Notes: a model not told the origin generated them from the letters alone. 64,000 bases of DNA from Mycolicibacterium mucogenicum DSM 44124 (GCF_005670685.2 NZ_CP062008.1:248001-312000); one strand, 5' to 3'. Positions 44,750-53,468 are shown, numbered from the stretch's first letter. Made by a program: numbers and translations.

Positions 44750-46150
44750 ATGGACGTCCAATTGCGATCGAGCCTGACACGCCGTGCTGTCATGCGCGCG
44801 ACTCTCGGTGCCGCCCTTGCAACCGTTCTTCCGATCGTCTCTAGTCGGTCCGTCACCGCGGCGGTCGCATCTCCGCCTGATGCGGCTGCGGCCAACCCGA
44901 CCCGCTACATTTCAGCGTCTGGCAGCGACAGTAATGACGGATTGACTCCGAACACTGCGTGGGCAACCATCACGAAAGCAAACTCAGCTCTTCCGAAAGA
45001 CCGTTCCGTCTTATTGTTTCGGCGAGGCGACACCTTCTACGGGGAGTTGAACCTGCCGATGGGTTGCGAGGTCGGAGCCTACGGGGCGGGTGATATGCCG
45101 GTGCTGACCTTATACAAACTGCTGAACCGCTCGGCCGGATGGCTGGAGCACAGCCCGGGAGTCTGGCGGGTGGATCTGCGCTCGCCAACTACGCACAGTG
45201 GCTACACAGCGACAACCGATGCCAATGTCGGCTTTTTGCTGGTCGACGGGGTTGTCCACCCACGCCTGAAGTCTGATGTGGAATCGCTCAGCGCACCATG
45301 GGACTTCGCGTGCGATACCCAGAACGGAATGCTGTATGTGAAGGCATCCGCCAATCCGACGACGCTGGCGAGTGACATCAGGGCGGCACCGAACGGGAGT
45401 CTAGTCGGAGCGGGTGGCGCCGTTATTCACTGTGAACAGGGATCGAACGATATTCACGACGTGCATATCACCGGTGCGGGCGGTTGTGGCATCGTCGGCA
45501 GCGCTCCCGACGTGCGCATCCATCATTGTCTCATCGACTACATCGGCGGCTCAAAGCTTCTCGCAGTGGATCCCGGTGGCGCGATGCGCTACGGCAACGC
45601 GATTGGCAACTGGATCAACGTTGTGCGCTGGCGGATAGAGGGCAACGAGATTGCGCATGTCTACGATGCCGCGTGGAGCCCCCAGGGCTATGACCCGAAC
45701 GGGGGGCCGGTGTCATGGCAGGACCTCGCCTTCCGCGATAACTACGCGCACGATTGCGGCCAGATGATCGAGTTCTGGTCGCAGGGCAGTAACCCGGACT
45801 CGCTAGGGTTTGTGCGAATCTTTGTGGAGGGCAATCGCTTCGAGCGTGCAGGCTATGGCGCCTTCGCTGACGCGAGGGCTGATCAAGAGGTGCGGGTACA
45901 CCTGTTGACCTATCGGCTGGAAACGCCGGTGGATATCACGATTCAGAACAATCTTTTCGACGACGCATTCGGGGCATACAGCTACCACGCGGTCGACCCT
46001 CCGTCTGGGTATATAACTCGCAACAACACCATTCGGTTGCGAGCGCAGCACCTGATTCAATTTCAGCGACCCGAAACAGTCGAACAGTCCGCTGCTTGGC
46101 AGGTTTCGACAGGGCGCGAGAGTGGTTCGGTGTTCACCGTGCAGCTTTAG
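44750..46150 (+). CDS. Exported right-handed beta-helix protein (polysaccharide lyase-like)
   Basis: A 466-residue protein with Tat-like signal LTRRAVMRATLGAALATVLP ending near AVA. The mature part starts YISASGSDSNDGLTPNTAWA, a hallmark of pectate-lyase-like and DUF1565 beta-helix proteins. Parallel beta-helix repeats follow, with motifs such as DVRIHHCLIDYIGG, WRIEGNEIAHVYDA, DLAFRDNYAHDCGQ and ITIQNNLFDDAFGAY. Such folds are usual in polysaccharide lyases, epimerases and hydrolases; the catalytic residues cannot be assigned. It lies 17 nt after the methyltransferase gene. Confidence 0.77.
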   Translation: MDVQLRSSLTRRAVMRATLGAALATVLPIVSSRSVTAAVASPPDAAAANPTRYISASGSDSNDGLTPNTAWATITKANSALPKDRSVLLFRRGDTFYGELNLPMGCEVGAYGAGDMPVLTLYKLLNRSAGWLEHSPGVWRVDLRSPTTHSGYTATTDANVGFLLVDGVVHPRLKSDVESLSAPWDFACDTQNGMLYVKASANPTTLASDIRAAPNGSLVGAGGAVIHCEQGSNDIHDVHITGAGGCGIVGSAPDVRIHHCLIDYIGGSKLLAVDPGGAMRYGNAIGNWINVVRWRIEGNEIAHVYDAAWSPQGYDPNGGPVSWQDLAFRDNYAHDCGQMIEFWSQGSNPDSLGFVRIFVEGNRFERAGYGAFADARADQEVRVHLLTYRLETPVDITIQNNLFDDAFGAYSYHAVDPPSGYITRNNTIRLRAQHLIQFQRPETVEQSAAWQVSTGRESGSVFTVQL

Positions 46151-46190
46151 CTGGAACACGGGCCCAGCACGATCGAGATTTTGTGCGATC

Positions 46191-48368
46191 TTAGAGAATG
46201 CCCTTCTGTTGAAGCGTCTCAATCATCACTGGGTAAAGCTTGTCGGCGTACGTAGGGGCCATGTGGACAGCACCGTACTTCGTCGGAGATGTTCCGACGA
46301 AGGCTGGGCACAACTGTTGTTCGACACTACAGAACCAGGGTCTCGAGTCGATCCAGATTGCGTCGACCGCAGCAGCCAATTGTTGTTCTGCATTGGCCAT
46401 CTGGCTCCATCCGTTGTCTACCTTCCCGACACAATCGGCCGGCGTACTCGACCGTTTGCCGTAGCACTCAGTGGCAGACGGACCGGCGGGAGGCGGTGAC
46501 ATAAACACCAGACGCTGTGCCTTCGGCCGGAACCGTTGCACGATCCGGTGGAGGGAATCGGCCCACTGACTCGGTCCTAGCAGTTCATGGGAACCCGCAA
46601 TATGCAGGTTATTCGGCTGGTTGGCAACGATCACGACGTTTGGGTTGTTGGTATTGATGAAGTCGATCGCGGCACGTTTCCGTCCTTCGCAGTTGTCTGA
46701 AAGGCCGGGACGATCGATTTCGTCGTCGACGAAAGCGCACGATCCCATCGCGAAGTTGTGGAACTGGATCAGATCGTTCGACCCCAATGCGATATCGCGC
46801 AGTGCACCGGCGTAGCCGAGTCCGATCGAATCGCCCACTAAGACTATGCGAACCGGTGCTGACGGCGATCCCCATGCACATTGACTTGCCGGTGCATCGG
46901 CTCCACCACCACAATGGCCGATCTCAGGTAGCGCCATTTCTCCACTCATGACTTCCGGGATTGATGGCTCAAGCATCGGCCATGCGGTGGCTTGCAGCGC
47001 ATGATTGATTTCATTCTGCAGTGCAGAGCCGGCGGGACCGAATTTTGGCTCCGGTGCGGATACGTTCCCCGAGCTGACATAAGCAGCTGCTTTGGGCGGC
47101 GTCGTGTGCGCGTATGCGTCGGGCCGCACGGCGTAGGTGCAGAGCCCGATCGTCAACAGCGCGATTGCGCCTAGCGCTGCGTATTGGCTCGAACGCTTGA
47201 CTCGTATGTGGCCCTGCACGAGGTCGCGAGGCGCGGACCAGACTGTCCGCCAATCCGCTCGTCGCAGCGGATTCTCGACGAAATGGTAAGAGGCGATGGC
47301 CAATCCGAATATGCAGGTTATCGAGGTCAGGTAGTACGCCGGGCCCCGCGTCATGAGAGCGCTGAGGATGACGATGACGGGCCAGTGCACCAGATAGAGC
47401 GAATACGAAATGTCTCCAATGTATGCACTCAGCGGATTTCGCAGCAGCCATTGGTATTTCGGCTCTTCGCCGATACCCGCGGCGATGACCATAGCCGATC
47501 CGAGAACCGGCAGAGCAGCCCAGGGCGCCGGAAAACCGACAGTGTTGGTGCTGATGAAGAGCAGACCGAGGCCGATGACAACCAGACCACTCCAGGACAG
47601 GAACGGGCGGACTGAGTGTGGTATCCGAGCCGATGTCCCTGCCGTTGTGGCTAATACGGCACCGAGTCCCAACTCCCAGACTCGCGAAAAGGTGTTGAAG
47701 TAGGCCCAAGCTGGGTCGTGGGCGCTCTCGTAGAGCGCCCACCCGAACGAAGCGACGATCACAGTAGCCATCACGCATGTTCCAAGCGCCATTCGGCGGC
47801 TATGGGTCCAGGACTTTCGGATGACAATCAAGCTGATCGCGAAGATCAGCGCCGGCCATACGAAGTAGAACTGCTCTTCGACTGACAGGGTCCAATAGTG
47901 CTGTAGTGGCGACACTGTCTGGACAGCAGCTTGAAAGTAGTCGGTGCCCTCGTAGGCGAACCACCAGTTCGACATGAAGACGAAGGCGAAGAGCGCGTCG
48001 ATGCCGATTCGATTCGAGCGGAACGGCAAGAACACGAGCACCGACGCAAGGTAGGTCAGCAGCAGAACGACCGTCGCCGCGGGAACGATGCGGCGCAACC
48101 GATTCCAGTAGAAGCGCTTGAACGAGACGTTGCCTCGAGCCTGGGCGTCCCGTACCAGAATGCCGGTGATCAAGAATCCGGAGATCACGAAAAACACGTC
48201 GACGCCGACGAATCCACCGCTCGGTACGTTGAACAGGTGGTAGACGAGGACGGCAAGTATCGCAGTGGCCCGGAGTCCCTGGATGTCGAGACGCTTGGGC
48301 GTTCCCGACGCTTTTGCGCGACGCTTGCGGGTGCCGCTGGTATGGCGCCTTCTCTCCTGTATGGCCAA
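46191..48368 (-). CDS. OafA-type acyltransferase fused to SGNH domain (paralog 3, SGNH Asp replaced)
   Basis: A 725-residue paralog of 25976-28147, with LDIQGLRATAILAVLVYHLF, FVGVDVFFVISGFLITG, FYWNRLRRIVPAATVV and LSVEEQFYFVWP. Block I of the SGNH domain is VGDSIGLG. The C-terminal motif reads KYGAVHM where paralog 1 has KRDTVHM, so the catalytic Asp of the DxxH block is Gly. I choose the TTG at 48368 because GGGGAGG lies 5 nt before it and the length then equals paralog 1; the open frame runs to 48476. The SGNH half may be weak or inactive. Confidence 0.88.
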   Translation of the reverse strand: MAIQERRRHTSGTRKRRAKASGTPKRLDIQGLRATAILAVLVYHLFNVPSGGFVGVDVFFVISGFLITGILVRDAQARGNVSFKRFYWNRLRRIVPAATVVLLLTYLASVLVFLPFRSNRIGIDALFAFVFMSNWWFAYEGTDYFQAAVQTVSPLQHYWTLSVEEQFYFVWPALIFAISLIVIRKSWTHSRRMALGTCVMATVIVASFGWALYESAHDPAWAYFNTFSRVWELGLGAVLATTAGTSARIPHSVRPFLSWSGLVVIGLGLLFISTNTVGFPAPWAALPVLGSAMVIAAGIGEEPKYQWLLRNPLSAYIGDISYSLYLVHWPVIVILSALMTRGPAYYLTSITCIFGLAIASYHFVENPLRRADWRTVWSAPRDLVQGHIRVKRSSQYAALGAIALLTIGLCTYAVRPDAYAHTTPPKAAAYVSSGNVSAPEPKFGPAGSALQNEINHALQATAWPMLEPSIPEVMSGEMALPEIGHCGGGADAPASQCAWGSPSAPVRIVLVGDSIGLGYAGALRDIALGSNDLIQFHNFAMGSCAFVDDEIDRPGLSDNCEGRKRAAIDFINTNNPNVVIVANQPNNLHIAGSHELLGPSQWADSLHRIVQRFRPKAQRLVFMSPPPAGPSATECYGKRSSTPADCVGKVDNGWSQMANAEQQLAAAVDAIWIDSRPWFCSVEQQLCPAFVGTSPTKYGAVHMAPTYADKLYPVMIETLQQKGIL

Positions 48369-48574
48369 GAGAGCCTCCCCGGTCGGATCGCCGCGAATTA
48401 ACTGACGCCGACGACAGTATCGCGGTAGGCTCCCCGGAGAGGGTGATTCCTGGATCTTCTTAGCTACGACCTCCACACGGGCCGTACGTCAGTGGAAGGG
48501 ACCTGACAGCTTTCGCCTGCCGAAAATCATGACTCCGCGAAGGATTCCAGCCGCAGCATCTGGGGGTGCCCGAA

Positions 48575-49027
48575 ATGATGAGTCTCTCGCGACGCTCTGT
48601 GACACTGTTCGCCGGCGTGATAGTTGCTTCTGCCGCAGCTGTCCTGGGCAGTGGCGTGGCTTCGGCTGACGACCCACTCGTCGGCAAGACCTACGCTGAC
48701 GCCACTGCGCAGATCAAGAAGTGGTCAGGGCACCCAATTCTCTCGACTGTGGTCGGCGACCAGCTCTCGATGGACAAGTGCACCGTGGCTTCGTGGCGGA
48801 AGGATACGAAGACGGGGAAGTTCTTCCTGTCATTGTTCTGCGATACCGGTGTCGCCACGGCGAAGGATGCCGGCAACTCAGCGGGAAGCCCCACGGGCCG
48901 TTCGGCCAAGCAGCACGACATCAATGTCGAGTACCTCCATCAGCACCCAGAGGTCTGTTTGCAGATGAAGGCCGATCACCCTGATTGGTTCAAGAAGCCG
49001 ATGGACGGATGCGAGGGCGTGACCTAG
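48575..49027 (+). CDS. Small secreted protein, mycobacterial, function unknown
   Basis: A 150-residue protein with a Sec signal (MMSLSRRSVTLFAGVIVASA, then AAVLGSGVASADDP; cleavage after ASA near residue 30). The mature part DPLVGKTYADATAQIKKWSG resembles a PASTA-like or mycobacterial secreted-protein repeat, with four Cys later (CTVASW, LFCDTG, VCLQM, GCEGV) that could make two disulfides. It is not clearly an enzyme. GTG 48566 is possible but ATG 48575 has GGGGG about 9 nt upstream. 9 nt before the DUF4012 gene, so probably co-transcribed with DUF4012. Confidence 0.75.
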   Translation: MMSLSRRSVTLFAGVIVASAAAVLGSGVASADDPLVGKTYADATAQIKKWSGHPILSTVVGDQLSMDKCTVASWRKDTKTGKFFLSLFCDTGVATAKDAGNSAGSPTGRSAKQHDINVEYLHQHPEVCLQMKADHPDWFKKPMDGCEGVT

Positions 49028-49036
49028 GTCCGGCCG

Positions 49037-50884
49037 GTGTTGGGCAATCTAATCGCACTAATCGCACGTACGTATAGAAGGATGGCTGGATTGCATGATA
49101 CGGCTGGGGCTCACGATGGCGACGTTCGCTCCCGGCGACGCCTTCTGCTGAAGGGTGCGGGCGGGCTCTTCCTCGGAGTGCTGGTGGGACTGCTGGCTTG
49201 GCTGGCGCTTGAGGCACGCGTGGTGAAAGAGAATCTGGAGCAGGCCCGATCTGAGGCCGTTCAGACAAAAGAAGCCCTTTCGAACGGGAAGGTCGAGGCA
49301 GCGGCCCAGCATGCAGGCGCTGTCCAAGCGCATGCACGTAAGGCCGACGACGCTGCGCACTCCATTCCTTGGAAGCTTGCGGGCAAGCTGCCCTGGATCG
49401 GCTCCCCGTTTGTGACAGGCCAACAGATTTCGAACGTCGTTCTCGGGTTCGCGAATGATGTCCTTGAGCCGTCCGCGCATGTCGGGTTGGCCCTCTCGCC
49501 CGACCGACTGTTCGACGGCAGCCGCCTGGACGTCCAATTGCTCCGCAGTGAGGAGCCCACCATCCGCAAGCTCGCCGCTGATGCGGGTCGATTGGACGCG
49601 GAGGCGAGCGCCATAGCGACGCCTGCGTACCTCTCGGAGGTCGCAGATGCGAGGTCCAAACTCCAGGCTCAGATCTCCAGCATCTCGCGAGTTCTGCAGA
49701 CCACGGCTCTCGCTGCGCGACTGGCTCCGTCCATGATGGGAGCTGACGGCCCGACAACCTATTTCATGGGTTTCCAGACGAATGCCGAAGCTCGCGGCAC
49801 TGGCGGCATTATTGGCGGATTCGGGATTCTGCACTTCGACAATGGCTCGCCGACCGTGGAGACGCTTGGAGCGAACACTGCTTTGGAGGGCCCGTTCCGC
49901 GCATTCGATCTCGGTGTCGAGTATGCGGCGCAATACGGATATACCAATCCGACCACCGATATTCGGAACAGCAATCTCAGCTCAAATTTTCCTTACGCAG
50001 CGCAAATTTGGAAGTCGATGTGGGCGCAAGAATCTGGCGTGAATGTCGATGGTGTGATAGCCATCGACCCGGTCGCATTGAGCTATATCTTGGGCGCCAT
50101 TGGCCCCGTCCGGCTATCGGATGGTGAAGAAGTCAGCAAGGACAATGTCGTCAGATTGACGGAATCCACCGCCTACGACCGTTTTCCGACCGATCAGGTT
50201 GCACGTAAGAAGTACCTGCAGGACATCGCAGCGGAAGTTGTGAAGAAGATGACTCGGTCTGTGCAATCGCCGCGGGAATTGCTCGCAGCACTGGGTAAAG
50301 CCATCGGCGAACGTCGCATTGCTGCGTGGTCTGCCTCGGAAGCAAATCAGAAACTCCTCGCCGCGACGCCACTGGCGCACGAGATTCCCGATGATTCGGC
50401 TCCGTACGCTGAGTTGGTGCTCAACAACCTGGCGGGCAACAAGATGGATTACTACCTGAAGAGGCAGATAACCTACACGGGCGACCGTTGCGGCCAAGGG
50501 ATGCGCAACACCACCGTCACCATGAAGTTGACGAGTGATGCGCCGACGGTGCCGCTGCCGGAGTACGTTGCCGGTGCGCTCGGGCTTAGCCGCGATGTGC
50601 CGATCAAGATGCCGAGTGGTTCGATGATGACGTCTGTCCGTCTCATTGCGACGAAGGGCGCGGTATTGCAGAGCGCGTTCGCCAACAACCAGCAGATACC
50701 TGTCTTCAGCGGTGTCGAGCGTGGACATCCAACGTTTGAGGTCCAGGTTGTCATCCCGCCGAGGCTCTCCGGAGAGCTGATATTCCACCTGTCTGAGCCT
50801 GCGTCGCCCGGTGCACCTCGGGTCCCGGTCCAGCCTTTGGCGGATCCTGTTACGCCTGACATCCGCGTGCCGGAATGCAACTAG
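49037..50884 (+). CDS. DUF4012 family membrane-anchored protein
   Basis: A 615-residue protein. One helix near residues 38-60 (LLLKGAGGLFLGVLVGLLAW) anchors a large extracytoplasmic domain. A coiled-coil-like region (LEQARSEAVQTKEALSNGKV) follows, and the DUF4012 core is visible: TYFMGFQTNAEARGTGGIIG, then VNVDGVIAIDPVALSYILGA and GPV. DUF4012 proteins are common beside glycosyltransferases and Wzc-like kinases in Actinobacteria but have no proven function. GTG 49037 is annotated; ATG 49082 is an alternative, with GAAGG directly before it. Probably works in chain-length control or polymer attachment (inference). Confidence 0.85.
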   Translation: MLGNLIALIARTYRRMAGLHDTAGAHDGDVRSRRRLLLKGAGGLFLGVLVGLLAWLALEARVVKENLEQARSEAVQTKEALSNGKVEAAAQHAGAVQAHARKADDAAHSIPWKLAGKLPWIGSPFVTGQQISNVVLGFANDVLEPSAHVGLALSPDRLFDGSRLDVQLLRSEEPTIRKLAADAGRLDAEASAIATPAYLSEVADARSKLQAQISSISRVLQTTALAARLAPSMMGADGPTTYFMGFQTNAEARGTGGIIGGFGILHFDNGSPTVETLGANTALEGPFRAFDLGVEYAAQYGYTNPTTDIRNSNLSSNFPYAAQIWKSMWAQESGVNVDGVIAIDPVALSYILGAIGPVRLSDGEEVSKDNVVRLTESTAYDRFPTDQVARKKYLQDIAAEVVKKMTRSVQSPRELLAALGKAIGERRIAAWSASEANQKLLAATPLAHEIPDDSAPYAELVLNNLAGNKMDYYLKRQITYTGDRCGQGMRNTTVTMKLTSDAPTVPLPEYVAGALGLSRDVPIKMPSGSMMTSVRLIATKGAVLQSAFANNQQIPVFSGVERGHPTFEVQVVIPPRLSGELIFHLSEPASPGAPRVPVQPLADPVTPDIRVPECN

Positions 50885-51162
50885 TACGTAATTCTGAACC
50901 GAGAGGGGAGAGCGCTGGATAATTCGACCTTCTGCCGTGTTCTGGAAGATGTTCTGTCTCGGGAAAGGCGTTGCAGCGTCAGATATTTCGATGGCTGTGG
51001 CCGATGTGTGACTTGCAGATTGAAGTGCGCTTAACTCGACTGTTTTGCCCTCGCGGTTTTGCCAAATCGTGCGCTCGCGACGCGGTATGGTACGCCCAAG
51101 CCATCTGACCGTGCAGGCAGCAGATCGTCAACGTTGGATGGGCTACGTACTAGCGGTTAGGG

Positions 51163-52533
51163 GTGGCCTTGAAGCTGCAAGACTTTCTCAAGCTGATGCG
51201 CGCGCGATGGATTACGGTCTGCGCCTCGATCGTGGTTGCAGTCGTCGGCGCAATCGCAGTCACTTGGGCGACGACTCCTCTCTACCAGGCGTCTACCCAA
51301 CTCTTTGTCTCCGCATCGGCGAGTGGAACCGCGACTGACATAAACCAGGGAAACCTGTTTTCTCAGCAGCGGGTGATTTCGTATGCGCAATTGCTCATGG
51401 GCAAAACGCTCGCTCAGCGCACTGTCGACAAACTCAAGCTCGGAATTCCGGCCGCGGAGCTTCAGAGCAAGGTCAAAGCAACTGTGAAGCCGAATACGGT
51501 GCTGATCAACGTTGACGTGCTTGACGCCTCCCCGGTTCAGGCCGCTGAGATCGCCAACGCTTTGTCCGACGAGTTTGTCAACATGGTTCGTGAGCTGGAA
51601 ACGCCGGAGCACGGTGTCCAACCGGATGCTCGTGTCGTCGTCGAACAGCGGGCATCAGTGCCCGAACGTCCCGTGGTGCCGGATATCGTTGAGAATATTC
51701 TCATCGGGCTTGGTGTCGGTATCTTGCTCGGAATCGTGCTTGCGGTGGCTCGCCATGTTTTGGACAACACACTCAAGGGCCGCGAGTCGGTGGAGGAGAT
51801 CGCCGGGGCGGGCATGGTTGGTGGAATTCCGCTCGACAAGCAGTGCGTCAGGCAACCAGCTATTTCATTCGCAAAAGACAATTCGCCGATTGCGGAGGCA
51901 TTCCGCAAATTGCGTACGAACCTGAGCTTTCTTGCGGTCGACAACCCGCCTCGGGTGATCGTCGTGACCAGTTCCGTTGCTGGCGAAGGGAAATCGACAA
52001 CGGCCATCAACATCGCATTGGCCCTTGCCGAGGGCGAACAGAATGTTGTTCTGGTTGATGGAGACATGCGCAGGCCATCGGTGGCCAAGTTGCTCGGCGT
52101 GGACGGGCCCGTGGGCCTCAGTACCGTGCTCAGCGGTGCCGTATCGCTCGATGAGGCGCTGCAGAAGACGCGGTTCGACAGGTTGAGTGTGTTGAGCGCC
52201 GGCGCCATTCCGCCGAATCCCAGCGAATTGCTGGGTTCACAGGTCGCCAGCAAGCTGCTGGCCGAGCTCCGAGCGCAGTTCGACTACGTGATCATTGACT
52301 CGTCGCCGTTGCTGGCAGTGACGGACGGGGCGATACTTGCGGCACATTCCGACGGTGCGATTATGTTAGCGCGTTACGGCCGGACCAGGCGTGAGCAGAT
52401 GGCGCATGCCGTGAGCAATCTCCAAGCGGTTGGTGCAACGCTGCTCGGGGTCGTCCTGACTATGGTTCCGACCCGCGGAGACAAGGCGTACGCCTACGCT
52501 TACGGTTACTACGGGGATAGCAAGCCCGAATAG
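51163..52533 (+). CDS. Wzc-like chain-length determinant fused to BY-tyrosine kinase
   Basis: A 456-residue protein. Wzz domain: helix 1 near residues 16-36 (WITVCASIVVAVVGAIAVTW), an extracytoplasmic stretch, and helix 2 near 182-202 with the usual PxxP-type approach (PERPVVPDIVENILIGLGVG). Kinase domain: Walker A SSVAGEGKSTTAIN near 269-282, A-prime VVLVDGDMRRPSV, Walker B YVIIDSSPLL. The C-terminus carries a Tyr cluster (YAYAYGYYG) as phosphorylation site. GTG at 51163. Together with the phosphatase at 24395-24958 it would form the Wzc/Wzb pair regulating polymer length. Confidence 0.92.
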   Translation: MALKLQDFLKLMRARWITVCASIVVAVVGAIAVTWATTPLYQASTQLFVSASASGTATDINQGNLFSQQRVISYAQLLMGKTLAQRTVDKLKLGIPAAELQSKVKATVKPNTVLINVDVLDASPVQAAEIANALSDEFVNMVRELETPEHGVQPDARVVVEQRASVPERPVVPDIVENILIGLGVGILLGIVLAVARHVLDNTLKGRESVEEIAGAGMVGGIPLDKQCVRQPAISFAKDNSPIAEAFRKLRTNLSFLAVDNPPRVIVVTSSVAGEGKSTTAINIALALAEGEQNVVLVDGDMRRPSVAKLLGVDGPVGLSTVLSGAVSLDEALQKTRFDRLSVLSAGAIPPNPSELLGSQVASKLLAELRAQFDYVIIDSSPLLAVTDGAILAAHSDGAIMLARYGRTRREQMAHAVSNLQAVGATLLGVVLTMVPTRGDKAYAYAYGYYGDSKPE

Positions 52534-52612
52534 GCCTTGAATGTAGGTGCTGTACAGGCGACATCCGGGCGTTTGTAGCACTCACTTCGTAGGCCATTAA
52601 GGCCACGCGTTG

Positions 52613-52817
52613 TCAAGCTTGAGAGCCGGTTAGCGTGCCGGTCGTGATCACGGCATAGGGCGAGCGGTCGCGAAGAAGATCGCATATTTCCTTTGACCGC
52701 AGCTCCCCAACGGTCTTGTGCACGCCTTACAACGCGCACAGATTCGTCGCTGAAGCCCCAAATCTGTCGTAGCTCAGCGGGTTCCACATCACCCGGCAAG
52801 GTGTTGGCGGACGGCAC
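52613..52817 (-). pseudogene. Possible frameshifted small gene
   Basis: Two protein-like segments lie in different frames on the same strand. The first, from GTG 52817, begins MPSANTLPGDVEPAELRQIW and continues GFSDESVRVV. The second, ending at 52613, reads HKTVGELRSKEICDLLRDRS then PYAVITTGTLTGSQA. The frames could be joined by a single frameshift near 52720-52730. I do not recognise the family. This lies in a 327-bp gap that otherwise holds no gene, at the right border of the polysaccharide locus. Confidence 0.3.
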
Positions 52818-52860
52818 TACCCGACTGGCGGGCAGCCATTAGGGCTCTGCTGTGCCGCTT

Positions 52861-53289
52861 CTAGCAGCCGCGCGTCAGTGAAACGGTGACTGTCCCGTAA
52901 GGCCCAACCTTTATGCCTGCGCCCAGGAAGCACGCCGAGAAATTGATGTTCTGGGTCAAGCGCTTCCAGGGCTCCTGGAGGAAGCCGGGGATGATCGACA
53001 GCGGGGTGAACGTCCCCACCAGGATGGGTGCCCCTGGGCTCGGGTTCGAGCCCGGTCCGATCCACCACCACGGATCGTTCTGCCACCACGTGTTGAGGGG
53101 AACGGGGGCGAAGATGGGTGCCTGGGCGATGTTGTCCAGGATGTGTGTCACCGGCGCGAGCGGAGCCGGCGTGGAGATATCGGCCTGCGCCACCGGAGTT
53201 AGGACGGCGGCTCCGGCGACCGCGCACGCGGCGGCGCCGACCTGGAGCTTGGTCTTGGTGTTCGAAACATGCATCGCGAGAACAGACAT
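52861..53289 (-). CDS. Small secreted protein (mycobacterial, Trp/Pro-rich)
   Basis: A 142-residue protein with Sec signal KLQVGAAACAVAGAAVLTPV ending AQA near residue 36. The mature chain is Pro- and Trp-rich (PLNTWWQNDPWWWIGPGSNP) with two Cys near the end (SACFLGAGIKVGP and RGC). Such small exported proteins are common in mycobacteria and unassigned. The first Met (53289) and Met6 (53274) are both possible starts. Divergent from the Wzc gene side, same strand as the PKS gene. Overlapping longer frames are shadows. Confidence 0.75.
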   Translation of the reverse strand: MSVLAMHVSNTKTKLQVGAAACAVAGAAVLTPVAQADISTPAPLAPVTHILDNIAQAPIFAPVPLNTWWQNDPWWWIGPGSNPSPGAPILVGTFTPLSIIPGFLQEPWKRLTQNINFSACFLGAGIKVGPYGTVTVSLTRGC

Positions 53290-53421
53290 AGTCCGAGCCT
53301 TCCGCCGATGAGATCGATCCTCATAGGAGCCTGACAGAATTGTCGCTGCACGTCAATAACTTATTGACGTTTGTGCGGGCTATTTCTGGCCTGGTGTAGC
53401 GGTTGCTGGACGGAGAGCGCC

Positions 53422-53457
53422 GGTGTGCACGCGGTCCCACGAGACCGCGTGCACACC
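53422..53457 (-). terminator. Strong hairpin after the PKS gene
   Basis: Perfect 15-nt arms GGTGTGCACGCGGTC (53422-53436) and its complement (53443-53457) surround a 6-nt loop, 12 nt past the PKS stop. It is GC-rich with no U-tract. It would also insulate the small secreted gene. Confidence 0.75.
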
Positions 53458-53468
53458 CGTCACAGTCG

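Noticed and set aside
24395..52533. Known glycopeptidolipid or lipooligosaccharide locus
   Set aside because: No NRPS, no MmpL and no acyltransferase Pap genes are present; flippase, polymerase and Wzc point to a polymer pathway instead.
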